Shown here: positions 49,630 through 61,243 of the stretch, one piece after another | How positions within the stretch are numbered: position 1 is the first letter of the stretch | How the letters are laid out: every line of letters starts with the position of its first letter | DNA from: Bos javanicus | Taxonomy: Eukaryota > Chordata > Mammalia > Artiodactyla > Bovidae | Assembly (NCBI RefSeq): GCF_032452875.1 | Contig: NC_083869.1 | Location: forward strand, 79,230,501-79,294,500 | DNA length: 64,000 nt | Direction: 5' to 3' | The notes under the pieces: model-generated | The model's input: only the letters and a program-made list of their open reading frames with translations | Database searches by the model: none | What the model was told of the DNA's origin: nothing | Translations under genes and position numbers: made by a program

Positions 49630-50550
49630 TTGATGGTGCTGAATTCTCTGAGCTTTCGCTTGTCTGTGAAGTTTTTGATTTCTCCTTCATATTTGAATGA
49701 GATCCTTGCTGGGTACAGTAGGATCTGTACTACAATCTGGGTTGTAGGTTTTTCTCATTCATCACTTCAAGTATGTCCTGCTATTCCCTTCTGGCCTGAA
49801 GAGTTTCTATTGAAAGACCAGCTGTTATCCATATGGGAATCCCTTTGTGTGTTATTTGTTGCTTTTTTCTTGCTGCTTTTAATATTGCTCTTTGTGTTTG
49901 ATCTTCGTTAATTTGATTACTATGTGTCTTGAGGTGTTTTGCCTTGGGTTTATCCTGTTTGGGACTCTCTGGGCTTCTTTTACTTGGGTGGCTATTTCCT
50001 TCCCCATTTTAGGGAAGTTTTAAACTATTATCTCCTCAAGTATTTTCTCACAGCCTTTCTCTTTGTCTCCTTCTTCTGTGACTCCTATGATTCGAATGTT
50101 GGGGTGTTTAACATTGACCCAGAGGTCTCTGAGGTTGTCCTCATTTCTTTTAATTCTTTTTTCTTTTTTCCTCTCTGCTTCATTTATTACCACAATTCTA
50201 TCTTCCACCTCACTTATCCTATCTTCTGCTTCAGTTATTCTACTGTTGGTTCCCTCCAGAGTGCTTTTTGGTCTCAGTGATTGCATTATTCATTATTTAT
50301 TGACTCTTTTTTATTTCTTCTAGGTCCTTGTTAAGCATTTCTTGCATCTTCTCAATCCTTGTCTCCAGTCTATTTATCTGTAACTCCATTTATTTTTTTT
50401 CAAGATTTTGGATCATCTTTACTATTATTATGCTAAATTCCTTTTCAGGTAGACTCCCTATCTCCTCTTTTGTTTGGTTCGGTGGGCATTTATCATGTTG
50501 CTTTACCTGCTGAATATTTCCCTGCCTTTTCATTTTGTTTAGATTGGTAT
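49630..50550 (-). pseudogene. L1_BT ORF1 remnant
   Basis: The open piece at 50,020-50,286 shows the ORF1p coiled coil and start of the RNA-binding part: RITEAEDRISEVEDRIV and NLRDLWVNVKHPNIRIIGV. ORF1p is the trimeric RNA chaperone of L1. The rest, on either side, is in other frames. Borders estimated from the spacing to the endonuclease and 5'UTR. Confidence 0.8.
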
Positions 50551-51099
50551 GTTTGGAGCAGCCTTTTGTATGCTGGAAGTTTGTGGTTCCTTTTTATTGT
50601 GGAGGTTCGTCCCTGTGTGTGGGGTTGGATGAGTGGTTTGTCAAGGTTTCCTGATTAGAGAAGCTTGCTTTGGTATTCTGGTGGGTGGAGCTGGATCTCT
50701 TCTCTCTGGAGCACAATGAAGTGTCCAGTGGTGAGTTTTGAGGTGTCTCTGGATTTGGTGTGACTTTTGGCCACCTGTATTTTAATGCTCAGGATTATGT
50801 TCCTGCATTGCTGGAGAATTAGCTTGGTATGTCTTGCTCTGAAACTTGTTGGCTCTTGGATGGAGCTTGGTTTCAATGTAGGTATGGAGGTTTTTGGATG
50901 AGCTCTTGTCGATTAATGTTCCCTGGAGTCAGGAGTTCTCTGGTGTTCTCAAGTTTTGTATTTAAGCCTCCTGCCTTTGGCTTTCAGTCTTATTCTTACA
51001 GTAGCCTCAAGACTTCTCCATCCATACAGCACCGATGATAAAACATCTAGGTTAATGGTGAAAAGATTATCCACAGTGAGGGACATCCAGAGAGGCTCA

Positions 51100-51480
51100 C
51101 AGAGTTGCATGGAGAAGAGAAAAGGGAGGAGGGAGATAGAGGTGGCCAGGAGGAGAAGAGGGGGAATCAAAAGGGGCCAGTAATCAATTCTCTATGTGCT
51201 CTCCACAGTCTGGAACACTCAGAGAGGTTCACATAATTACGTAGAGAAGAGAAGAGGGAGGGGGAGATAGAGGTGACTAGGAGGAGAAAAGGGGGAGTCA
51301 AAGGGGAGAGACCAATCTAGCCAGTAATCAGTTCCCTAAGTGTTCTCCACAGCCCAGAAAACCCAAAGAGATTCACAGAGTTAGGTAGAGAAGAGAATGG
51401 GGAGCAAGGAGATAGATTTGACCTGGGGGAGAAAAAGGAGAGTCAAAAGAGGAGAGAGTAGTCAAGCCAGTAATCACACC
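51100..51480 (-). repeat. L1_BT 5'UTR tandem units, inner block
   Basis: Three units of about 130-145 bp, each with a GAGATAGAGGTG-like box (about 51,133, 51,263, 51,408) and TCCACAG/CACAGAGTT text. Part of the L1 5'UTR, minus orientation. Confidence 0.75.
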
Positions 51481-51731
51481 CCTAAGTAAAAATGGGTACT
51501 GAAAATTAGATTCTTAAAGGTACAAAATTGATAACAAATACCAAAAAGCAAAGATTAAAAATCTAGAGAAGAGGTTAGATTCTCAAAAATACAATATTAT
51601 AAATACAAAACAAAATCACAAAAATTATTAAAAATATATATATGAAATTTGCTTTAAAATAAGGTCTTTTTTTTGCAAGGTAATAGGTTATAAAAATGAA
51701 AAGGGGGTAATAAAGAACTTAAAAATTAAAA

Positions 51732-52339
51732 AAGAGACACGTGTACCCCAATGTCCATCACAGCACAGGATATGGAAGCAACCTAGACGTCCATCAGCAG
51801 ATGAATGGATAAGAAAGCTGTGGTACATATACACAATGGAGTATTACTCAGCCATTAAAAAGAACACATTTGAATCAGTTCTAATGAGGTGGATGAAACT
51901 GGAGCCTATTATACAGAGTGAAGTAAGCCAGAAAGTAATACACCAATACAGTATACTAATGAATATATATGGAATTTAGAAAGATGGTAATGATAACCCT
52001 GTATGCGAGACAGCAAAAGAGAAACAGATGTATAGAACAGTCTTTTGCACTCCGTGGGAGAGGGAGAGGGTGGGATAATTTGGGAGAATGGCATTGAAAC
52101 ATGTATAATATCATATATGAAACGAATCGCCAGTCCAGGTTCGATGCAGGATACAGGATGCTTGGGGCTGGTGCACTGGGATGACCCAGAGGGATGGGAT
52201 GGGGAGGGAGGTGGGAGCAGGGTTCAGGATGGGAAACACGTGTACACCCATGGCAGATTCATGTTGATGTATGGCAAAACCAATACAATATTGTAAAGTA
52301 ATTAGCCTCCAATTAAAATAAAAAAATAAAATTAAAAAA
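51732..52339 (+). mobile_element. Nested 5'-truncated L1_BT 3' end with A-rich TSD
   Basis: Starts in ORF2 at AGAGACACGTGTACCCCAAT, includes the ORF2 end (GGAGTATTACTCAGCCATTA) and the 3'UTR (GGGATGACCCAGAGGGATGG) and ends in an A-rich tail. AAAATTAAAAAA-type sequence on both sides (51,721-51,733 and 52,328-52,339) is the probable target-site duplication. Removing it joins the host L1 5'UTR into one piece. Confidence 0.88.
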
Positions 52340-52749
52340 TGATATTAGTAAAATATACCTAGGAATTTCTCTGGAGCTGCTGAGAGCAGTGTGGGGTCAT
52401 TTAAGTTTCAGATTGTTCCTTGTTCCAGCTTATACTTCTTCTCAAGGTCTATAGGCCCCTTCAAATGCTTAGTCACTGTTAACTACAGGGTTTTAATCTG
52501 TTGCACCTGTCACTTCCAAAGCGGTTCCCTCCTCTTTGTTTATTTTGGCTTCCTCTGTTTGCAAGTCTCTCCTGTCTAACTTCTGCCCTGACACAAGGGG
52601 GCGAAGGTGGTCACTTATTTAGGCTTACTTGTTGAGTTGTGCTGTGGGGAGCGAGGAACACTGCAAAAAAATATCACTGGCGTGGGTGGGGAGTGCTCGC
52701 AGTGTATGGACCACACTGGGTTTGCACCATCTCACAGCGTGTGTGCTTT

Positions 52750-53040
52750 CCCAGTCTACACTGCTCAGGCTCCAGGTTGCTCTTCAGGGGAACTTTCCAA
52801 AGCAGGCCCTGGGTTTCATGCACTTCCCAAATCTAAGCTGCTCAGGTTCAGGTTCTTGGGTACTCCACAAAGGCACAGACTTGGTTGGGCCTGCATTTTG
52901 TGCCCTTCCCAGGTCTGAGCAGCTCAGGCAACCAGGTGCTTGGCAAGCGCACTGTACCAGGTGATTTGTGCATCTTAAACACCTCTCCAGTCCCAGCTGC
53001 TCAGATTCCTGGGTGCTTCGCAAGAGCGCTGTCTCAGATG
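52750..53040 (-). repeat. L1_BT 5'UTR ~80-bp monomers, outer block
   Basis: About four units, each marked by a CTGCTCAGG-like core (near 52,761, 52,838, 52,917, 52,997) and CCCAGGTCTGAGC-like text, spacing 77-80 bp. GC-rich, consistent with a promoter-bearing L1 5'UTR. Confidence 0.75.
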
Positions 53041-53339
53041 TGCCTTGTGTCTCCTCTAGGGAGCTGATCTCTGGCTGCGACCCTACTGGCAGATGTCAAC
53101 TGTCCAGGATCCCAGGAAGACTTGGTTAGCAACTGGGAGCCTGCTCACAATCTGGTGGAGGATGCTGTCTCTAGGGCCAATATTGCCCCTTGCCTTCCTG
53201 CTCTGGCCTGTCTGCCTCTCTGCCCCTGGCGGAGGAATGGGCCAGTCTGCAGCCGGCTAGCTCTCCTTTGGTATTCACTCAATCCTTTGATCTGTGAGCA
53301 GGCCCAGCTAGGTGATTTTACTCATTAAAAACTACTTAA

Positions 53340-54125
53340 GATGTCTTTTCAACAAATGACACCAGAGCAATTGGTTATCCATAGGCAAATATGACCCTAG
53401 ACTTAAGTCTCATACATTATTTTTAAATTAACTCAAAATGAATCATGGGATTAAATATAAAACATAAATCTTTAGTTTAAAACATAGGAGAAAAGCTTCA
53501 GTTATTATTTGCCTAGAACTAGGCAAATAATTCTTAGATGACACCAAAAGCATAATTCATTTAAAAATTGATAAATTAAGCTTTATCAAAATGAAGACAT
53601 TTGCTCTGTGAAAGGCCCTGGTAAGAGGATGAAAATACAGGCTACAGAAAAGACATGTGCAAACCACATATCTGACAGAGGGCTAGTAGCTAGAATATAT
53701 AATGAATTCTCAAAACTGAGCAATAAAAGTCAAATAGTGTAATAGAAAATGGCCAAAAGACACGAAGAGACATTTCACAGAGGAGAATATACAAGTGGCA
53801 AATACGCACATGAAAAGGTAATCAACATGATTTGGCATTGATAAATTGCCAGAAAAAGCCACAATTAGATACCACCACACATATATCACAGGTACACTGG
53901 CACTGACATCAGCTGTACCAGTTGCTGGTGGGGATATGAAGCTAGTTGATCTCATATGGTGCTGGAGAAAAGGTGAAGTGTTACCCTGCATAGGGTGCGG
54001 GAGAACACAATGTGTGCACACATGCCCCCAGATCCACTGATTTCTGAGCAGTTTCACCTGCAGGACTTCAGGGTAGCCCACCTCTTGACCTGTAGACAAA
54101 GGCCTAAATCATTTTTGCTGATGAG
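53340..54125 (+). mobile_element. Old L1 ORF2 C-terminal fragment, plus strand
   Basis: TTTTCAACAAATGACACCAG, ACATAGGAGAAAAGCTTCAG, ATGAAGACATTTGCTCTGTG and AGACACGAAGAGACATTTCA follow the L1 ORF2 C-terminal order. No open frame. Confidence 0.75.
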
Positions 54126-54126
54126 T

Positions 54127-54432
54127 ACAGGAGCCTCAGGAGAAGGCAATGGCACCCCACTCCAGTACTCTTGCCTGGAAACTCTCATGGGTGGAGGAGC
54201 CTGGTAGGCTGCAGTCCATGGGGTAGCTAAGAGTCGGACACAACTGAGCGACTTCACTTTCACTTTTCACTTTCATGCATTGGAGAAGGAAATGGCAACC
54301 CTTTCCAGTGTTCTTGCCTGGAGAATCCCAGGAACGGGGAAGCCTGGTGGGCTGCCGTCTATGGAGTCGCACAGAGTCAGACACAACTGAAGCGACTTAG
54401 CAGCAGCAGCAGCAGCAGCACAGGAGCCTCAG
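54127..54432 (+). mobile_element. Bov-A2 SINE with CAG tail and 13-bp TSD
   Basis: Tandem BovA units from 54,140; tail of six to seven CAG units ending at 54,419. ACAGGAGCCTCAG at 54,127-54,139 is repeated exactly at 54,420-54,432. Confidence 0.96.
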
Positions 54433-54750
54433 TAATTGTGCTTTTTCAGGATCTGGCAGTGTTTTTAGCATTTCCAAGTCTGACTGGTCTGGAGCAGCCT
54501 AGACAAGAGCCCAAAGCTTCCAACATGGCTACCCTCCATCCTCCCCTCCCAGTTATCAGCAACATCTCCCCCCACTGGATTTTTGTTCTCCAAATCTGCC
54601 ACTTGCCCCTCTACCTTCTATCTGTGGGCACACTGACCCTCTTCCTCAAGCAATTGCACCTCATTTACTTGTCTTGGTTCTACCACACACCCACCAGAGA
54701 CTGCCAGGCAAGAGGAAGAGCAACTGACACCTTTCTAATTTATATCATAT
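54433..54750. other. Short unique stretch, no gene seen
   Basis: A 119-codon frame at 54,438-54,797 (+) has hydrophobic parts but no recognised family and runs into the SINE that follows. Confidence 0.4.
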
Positions 54751-54756
54751 GCATAT

Positions 54757-54970
54757 GTGTGCTATGCTTAATTGATCACTCGTGTCTGACTCTGTGACCC
54801 CATAAACTGTAGCCCACCAAGCTCCTCTGTCCATGGGGATTCTCCAGACAAGAATACTGAAATGGGTTGCCATGCCCTCCTCCAGGGAATCTTTCCAACC
54901 TAGGTACTGACCCCAAGTCTCTCACATTGCAGGCAGATTCTTTACTGTCTGAGGCACCAGGGAAGCCCAG
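54757..54970 (-). mobile_element. Bov-tA SINE
   Basis: Tail text ACTCGTGTCTGACTCTGTGA, head text TTCTTTACTGTCTGAGGCAC and CAGGGAAGCCC. ATATGCATA occurs on both sides as a probable target-site duplication. Confidence 0.92.
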
Positions 54971-55364
54971 TGACAAGTATATGCATATACTTGTCAGTTT
55001 ATCTCATTTAACTGTAACAACATGGAATAACCATCTTTTTGCAAATCAGAAAAAAAAAAAAATGAGATCCAGGGAGGTTGTTACTTACTCGGTACCTTTC
55101 TTTACTTTTTCTATGGAGTCTGGAAGTTGAAAAATAGATCTGAAACCTGAGAACTAAGGTATAATATTACCTTCCACCCCGACATTCCCAAACCCAGCAG
55201 CCATACAGTATTGTCTGCAGGTGGTCATTTTTATCAGCTGAAAGTATAAAGCCTATCCCTATCCCATTTGCTTCCTTTCTTCTGCCTTTGCCTGATCTGC
55301 AAGGACAATACCACTTGAGCATGTCGATTGCTCTTGTAAATCATGTTTCCATCTCTCTTTTTTA

Positions 55365-55675
55365 ATCTCCCATTTATTGAGCATCTTTAATTGCCAGGCA
55401 CTGTACTGGCTACATTATATAAATAATCTTGGGTCTTCAACCCCATGAGGATTATTTTCCCATTAGATGTCAGACTCCAGCTTTGCTCTCATTGACTAGC
55501 ACCCTATCATGTGCAGACATGTGTGGGTGGTGTGCACTGGTATACATACCCTGAGAATACAGAAGATTGATAGATGTCATATCTCAGGCCAAAGTTCAAA
55601 GATGTTAAGGAATCAAAGTCTTCTCTCAGCTGGTCATGAACCAAGGTTTGAACCCAGGCCCATCTGCCTCCAAAG
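55365..55675 (+). mobile_element. MIR SINE pieces
   Basis: CATTTATTGAGCATCTTTAA, TTGCCAGGCACTGTACTGGC, GAGGATTATTTTCCCATTAG then, after about 90 bp of other sequence, CATGAACCAAGGTTTGAACC CAGGCC-type MIR tail. Confidence 0.6.
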
Positions 55676-56077
55676 AATCTATACCAAACTTTCCTCCTTG
55701 GAAACTTATCCTGACTCCCTGGCAAAACTGCTCCATGCAAGGAGGTCAGGAAGGGGAACCAAAAAGACACAGAGGCAATTTGAGGGAATAGAACTTTAGC
55801 AGAAGCGAGACAGGTCATTGAGAACTGAAAAGTTAAATTCCATCCTGTAAGAGGAAAGCAAACTATGGTATTAACTGATGGAAATTGTTTGATTAGGACC
55901 CCAGCTCTTTGATGAAACATCTCAACACTCACTATCTGCATGATTCAATACAAGTTGCTTAACCTCCTGACCATCATCTCCTCCCAAAAGACAACCAAAA
56001 TAATCGGCTGGTCAAGCAAAACCATGTTCTACTGTTCCCTTCAGTTTGGGGAGGTGTAGCTTTTTACAGGGAGTTGT

Positions 56078-56378
56078 AGCTTTTACAGGGAGAAGGCGAT
56101 GGCACCCCACTCCAGTACTCTTGCCTGGAAACTCCCATGGACGGAGGAGCCTGGTAGGCTGCAGTCCATGGGGTCGCTAAGAGTCAGACACGACTGAGCG
56201 ACTTCACTTTCACTTTTCACTTTTCACTTTCATGCATTGGAGAAGGAAATGGCAACCCACTCCGGTGTTCTTGTCTGGAGAATCCCAGGGACTGGGGAGC
56301 CTGGTGGGCTGCTGTCTCTGGGGTCGCACAGAGTTGGACACAACTGAAGCAACTTAGCAGCAGCAGCAGCTTTTACAG
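56078..56378 (+). mobile_element. Bov-A2 SINE with CAG tail and 11-bp TSD
   Basis: Tandem BovA units from 56,089 with a short CAG tail. AGCTTTTACAG at 56,078-56,088 is repeated exactly at 56,368-56,378. Confidence 0.96.
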
Positions 56379-56536
56379 ACTCCTGGCTGAAAGGGAGAGG
56401 CAGAGATGGGATATTTACAAAGTTTGGATGGTCCGATTTAAGGTAGATCTTTCAATGATGGTGGCCTAACTGGTCTTGAGCAAAATCACAATGCAATAGG
56501 ACTGTTGGACACAGCAATGTGATAGGGATTCACATA

Positions 56537-56758
56537 TGCATGCATGTTAAGTCGCTTAGTCATGTCTGACTCTTTGCAACCCTGTGGACCATAATCGGCC
56601 AGGTTCCTCTGTCCATGGGATTCTCCAGGCAAGAATACTGGAGTGGGTTTCCATGCCCTCTTCCAGGGGATCTTCCCACCCAGGAAGTGAACCCGCATCT
56701 CTTACGTCTCCTGCTTTGGCAGGTGTGTTCTTTACCACAAGTGCCACCTGGGAAGCCC
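56537..56758 (-). mobile_element. Bov-tA SINE
   Basis: GTTAAGTCGCTTAGTCATGT at the left, TTTACCACAAGTGCCACCTG and GGAAGCCC at the right. GTGATAG occurs on both sides (near 56,519 and 56,763). Confidence 0.92.
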
Positions 56759-56849
56759 AATAGTGATAGAGTAGGATAATTAAATAGTGAATTTAGAAAA
56801 CCCACTATGAGGTTAAAGATAGAAAAAGAATTTTTAAAGGGTTTATGAG

Positions 56850-57412
56850 ACTGTTGTAAGCTAATGACCACTCAAGAAAAGAATCCAGTAACCAAGCAAC
56901 AATCTACATGTGCAGTTAAAGTACAAGACAATAGATATGGGTCTACATCTTGTTACATGAAGTCAGCAAGTTAACAATCCTTGAAGAGTAGCATCTGTAT
57001 GTAGGAAAGACGTAGGTGAAAGGGGACACTCTACTGAAACCTGAGATGAATTACCATATTTTAGCATATGCTACCTCCCTTTTGCTAATATATATATGAT
57101 TTAAATAGTGCCATTACAGTCCCAATTAGACCGTATAGGTTAAAAGAGGAGCTAATGATGTAAGCCTTACCATTTATCCCAGAATGAAAAAGGAGGTGGT
57201 CTTCCCCACCACACACACTCTTCTTATCTTGTTATAAAAATGTATCCCTCTTTGTTCTCAGGGCTGCACTCCTTTGCCTGCCCACTTGTATCTCTCACAA
57301 GCATCCTATGCTAATAAACTCACTCTCCGCCTATCAGCTTGCCTCAGGCTGAGTTCTTTCTGTGCTGAGATAAAAAGAACCTGAGCTTCAGTAAGTCCTG
57401 AGACCAGTTTCA
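56850..57412 (+). mobile_element. LTR-like element with TATA box and poly-A signal
   Basis: Begins around TGTTGTAAGCTAATGACCAC, has a TATAAAAA box at 57,234-57,241, R-like text GGGCTGCACTCCTTTGCCTG, AATAAA at 57,313-57,318 and an end near CCTGAGACCAGTTTCA. This layout fits a retroviral LTR (gamma/ERV1-like); no coding part is attached. Borders approximate. Confidence 0.5.
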
Positions 57413-57624
57413 ATGAAAATATAGTGAGTTCCAGTTCCTTAAAGAATCCAGGATTGTGGGTTCAAGTCCTCTCTGAAAGGAGAGTAGGTTCAGAGGGAAC
57501 TGTGAAACAAGTGTTTGGAGTGTATGTCGTCAGCTTATGAATCCAGTTGGGCAATCAGTTTTTCTTAGATGAGGCTACTTACTCTGTTGAGAGAAAGTTG
57601 AGTCATATGTTACCCAAATGAGTT

Positions 57625-58635
57625 TTGAGCTAACTCCTACAGCTCAATTCCAGAAAAATAAATGACCCAATCAAAAAATGGGCCAAAGAACTAAATAGAC
57701 ATTTCTCCAAAAAGACATACAGATGGCTAACAAACACATGAAAAGATGCTCAACATCACTATCAGAGAAATGCAAATCAAAACCACTATGAGGTACCATT
57801 TCACGCCAGTCAGAATGGCTGCTATCCAAAAGTCTACAAGCAATAAATGCTGGAGAGGGTGTGGAGAAAAGGGAACCCTCTGACACTGTTGGTGGGAATG
57901 CAAACTAGTACAGCCACTATGGAGAACAGTGTGGAGATTCCTTAAAAAACTGGAAATAGAACTGCCTTATGATCCAGCAATCCCACTGCTGGGCATACAC
58001 ACTGAGGAAACCAGAACTGAAAGAGACACGTGTACCCCAATGTTCATCGCAGCACTGTTTATAATAGCCAGGACATGGAAGCAACCTAGATGTCCATCAG
58101 CAGATAAATGGATAATAAAGCTGTGGTACATATACACAATGGAGTATTACTCAGCCATTGAAAAGAATACATTTGAATCAGTTCTAATGAGGTGGATGAA
58201 ACTGGAGCCTATTATACAGAGTGAAGTAAGCCAGAAAGAAAAACACCAATACAGTATACTAACGCATATATATGGAATTTAGAAAGATGGTAACAATAAC
58301 CCTGTATACGAGACAGCAAAAGATACACGGATGTATAGAACAGTCTTTCGGACTCTATGGGAGAGGGAGAAGGTGGGATGATTTGGGAGAATGGCATTGA
58401 AACATGTATAATATCATATATGAAACGAGTCACCAGTCCAGGTTCGATGCACGATACTGGATGCGTGAGGCTGGTGCACTGGGACGACCCAGAGGGATGG
58501 TATGGGGAGGGAGGAGGGAGGAGGGTTCAGGATGGGGAACACATGTATACCTGTGGTGGATTCACTTTGATATATGGCAAAACCAATACAATATTTAAAG
58601 TTAAAAAATAAAAGAAAAGAAAAGAAAAATAAAGT
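57625..58635 (+). mobile_element. 5'-truncated L1_BT 3' end, 1 kb
   Basis: Starts within ORF2 (AGCTCAATTCCAGAAAAATA), keeps the C-terminal frame open from 57,929 to 58,282 ([20 protein letters not shown], then MEYYSAIEKN to YGI and stop), then 3'UTR and an AAAAGA-rich tail at 58,600-58,630. Low divergence from the other L1_BT copies. Confidence 0.93.
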
Positions 58636-58884
58636 TATTTGCAACTTCATCTTCCTGGGCAAGAATATCCTGCAGTAGAAGTTAAGTTCATGCTGACTAT
58701 CCAGTGGTAAAGCAATATGAATGCAGACAGTAATCTCTGGGTTTGTGTGGTTTCATTTCTTATCTCTGTCCCTTGATGTCCTCAGCAGCAAAACTGAGAG
58801 AGTGGTGGCAACTACTTCTGAGAGTTGACATTGAGAAATAATGTCATAAGTATAAAGGGCTTAGTTAGAACAGCTTGCACTTAG

Positions 58885-59275
58885 TAAATACATTTGTCAG
58901 CTCTGGATGCTATAACAAAGAGCCTCAGACTGAGGGGCTTAAACCACAGACATTTAGTTTTTCATGGTTCTGGAGCTTAGACATCCAAGAACAAGGTGTC
59001 AGCATAGTTGATTCTTTCTGGGTCCTCTTTCGTTGGTTGGTTGATGATAATATTCTCCTTCTGTCTTCACATCGTTCCCTCTGTGTGGGTCTGTGTCCTA
59101 ATCTCTTTTTATAAGGATATTAGTCATATTCAACTAGGACTCACCCTAGTGATCTTATTTTACTGAATTACATTCCTGAGACCCTATCTCTGAACACAGT
59201 TATATTATGAGATAATGGAGAATGAGGGCTTCAACATATGGTTTGGGGAAGGGAACATGATTCTGCCTTATAAGA
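58885..59275 (-). mobile_element. MaLR-type LTR (MLT1/MST-like), minus strand
   Basis: GCTCTGGATGCTATAACAAA, CATGGTTCTGGAGCTTAGAC, TATAAGGATATTAGTCATAT and AACATATGGTTTGGGGAAGG are the reverse of the classic MaLR LTR. No coding part. Confidence 0.7.
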
Positions 59276-60099
59276 GTAAGAATTTAGTAATATTATCAAT
59301 ATTATTAGTGGATGCCTCAACTGTCATGTTTCCAAAGAGCTAGACTATGCTCTGGCTCTGCTGGGCTATCTTTAATTTCTCAGATATGCCATTTGCCTCA
59401 CCACTTCTCTGCCTCCCCCAGTTGGGTAATTCCTACTCAATGTGGAGAGCTCCTCTCAACCCTTCTTTTCTCTAGGAAACCTTCCCTGGGTACCCTAGAC
59501 CACACAGGACTCCTGCTACACACAGCCTTCCTCAGCCCCTTTCTGCTCCAGCACCTGTCACCACTGAAAAGAGAGAAATGGAAAGGATGTCACAGTCATC
59601 AGCAATTGAAGCCACCACTAATGGTGAGCAGGTGAGTCCTGAGGGAACTCAGGAAGGACTAGCAGACTGCACCTAACTCCATACGGTGAACCCTGAGGAA
59701 ACTCTGGAAGTGAGGTGAAAACACAGGATACTGGCCCCAGATAGGTGAGGTACATATCAAAGGAATAATTTTAGTGAGCCCAGACTCTTGCATCTTCCCA
59801 TATATAGAAAAGTGCTAAATTCCTTAACCTGAAAATATCTGATTTTCCTTTAATTAAGAATAATCTTCTGATGTTCAGACTATCTGCCCTTTGTTGCAAA
59901 ATTTCTGTATAACCTGTCTCCCACACCTCGCTTCCTCAGAGCAGTTCTCTCAGGGTAATTTGAGATGCTGCCTCCCAGGCTTGAAGTCCTAAAAATTCCC
60001 ACCAAATAAAACATAACTCTCAACTTTCAGGTTCTGAATATTTTTTAAGTCAACAAATTCAATAGGTATGGGTCTGCTGGATGTCATCTGTTTGTCAGA

Positions 60100-60215
60100 C
60101 AGACTCTGTGCAGCTGGACCTTCCTGCCTGTCTCCCTGCTATATCCCCAGCCCGCAGCAACACACCTGACAGATGCTCAATCAATACTTTTTGAGCAGAT
60201 GAATAATATGAATAA
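60100..60215 (+). mobile_element. Possible L2 3' end
   Basis: CTGCTATATCCCCAGCCCGC, ATGCTCAATCAATACTTTTT and a GAATAATATGAATAAA end fit L2. Confidence 0.45.
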
Positions 60216-60377
60216 ATCTCACTGATTGTTATTCACTAATGAGTTGATTCTTTTGGTCAATCCATTCAATTTGCGTCAGAGAAGGAAATGTGGGGAAGAT
60301 ACCTGATGTGGAAATTTGAACCCTGGTTTTGGGTGGGTCAGAAGTTCTTGAGCATCTGCCTTCCTGGGGTGGAGCAG

Positions 60378-60826
60378 GTCAGTTCAGTTCAGTTCAGTCG
60401 CTCATTCATGTCCTACTCTTTGCGACCCCATGAATCACAGCATGCCAGGCCTCCCTGTCCATCATCAACTCCCGGAGTTCACTCAGACTCACGTCCATCA
60501 AGTTGGTGATGCCATCCAGCCATCTCATCCTCTGTCGTCCCCTTCTCCTCCTGCCCCCAATCCCTCCCAGCATCAGAGTCTTTTCCAATGAGTCAACTCT
60601 TTGCATGAGGTGGCCAAAGTATTGGAGGTTCAGCTTTAGCATCAGTCCTTCCAAACAAATCCCAGGGCTGATCTCCTCCAGAATGGACTGGTTGGATCTC
60701 CTTGCAGTCCAACGGACTCTCAACAGTCTTCTCCAACACCACAGTTCAAAAGCATCAATTCTTCAGCACTCAGCCTTCTTCACAGTCCAACTCTCACATC
60801 CATACATGACCACAGGAAAAACCAGA
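60378..60826 (-). mobile_element. BovB 3' end, 0.45 kb
   Basis: GTCAGTTCAGTTCAGTTCAG (3' terminus with extra GTTCA units) and then the C-terminal ORF2 on the minus strand ([19 protein letters not shown] near 60,540; [18 protein letters not shown] near 60,680), a nearly open frame of 105 codons. Truncated at about 60,826. Confidence 0.93.
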
Positions 60827-60941
60827 GCCCAGCTGTGAGCAAAGGCTGGGAATTGGGGATTAAGCCTACAGTTCATGGTCAAGTGGGGGTGAAGCCTGGG
60901 GAAGAAGCCCTACCCCCACTGCTGTGCAAATTAGCTCAGCC

Positions 60942-61243
60942 TCAGACTTTGTTTAGGCTTCCCTGATAGCTCAGGTGGTTCAGTCCCTGGGTTGGGAACA
61001 TCCCCTGGAGAAGGGATAGGCTACCCACTCTAGTACCCTTGGGCTTCCCTTGTGGCACAGTTGGTAAAGAATCCACCCTCAATGTGGGAGACCTGGGTTC
61101 AATCCCTGGTTTGGGAAGATCCCTGGAGAAGGGAAAGGTTACCCAATCCAGTATTCTGGCCTGGAGAATTCCATGGGCTATATAGTTCATGGGGTTGCAA
61201 AGAGTAGGACATGACTGAGAGACTTTCACTTCAGACCTTGTTC
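60942..61243 (+). mobile_element. Bov-tA SINE with partly duplicated head
   Basis: The tRNA-like head occurs twice: CTTCCCTGATAGCTCAGGTG at 60,957 and CTTCCCTTGTGGCACAGTTG at 61,053, followed by one body and tail (GTTGCAAAGAGTAGGACATG). CAGACTTTGTT (60,943-) and CAGACCTTGTT (61,233-) flank the whole, so it inserted as one unit. Confidence 0.85.

Larger units (their letters stand above)
46037..53335 (-). mobile_element. Long L1_BT element, 5'UTR present but 3' end missing
   Basis: From right to left on the minus strand: 5'UTR with monomers (52,340-53,335 and 50,560-51,730), ORF1 (about 49,630-50,550), spacer, endonuclease (48,876-49,379), RT (about 47,600-48,350) and C-terminal ORF2 to about 46,113. 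The last ~75 bp (46,037-46,112) are in the opposite orientation, and the remaining ORF2 end, 3'UTR and poly-A are absent. A separate plus-strand L1 tail (51,732-52,339) is nested in the 5'UTR. Many frameshifts; not active. Confidence 0.88.
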
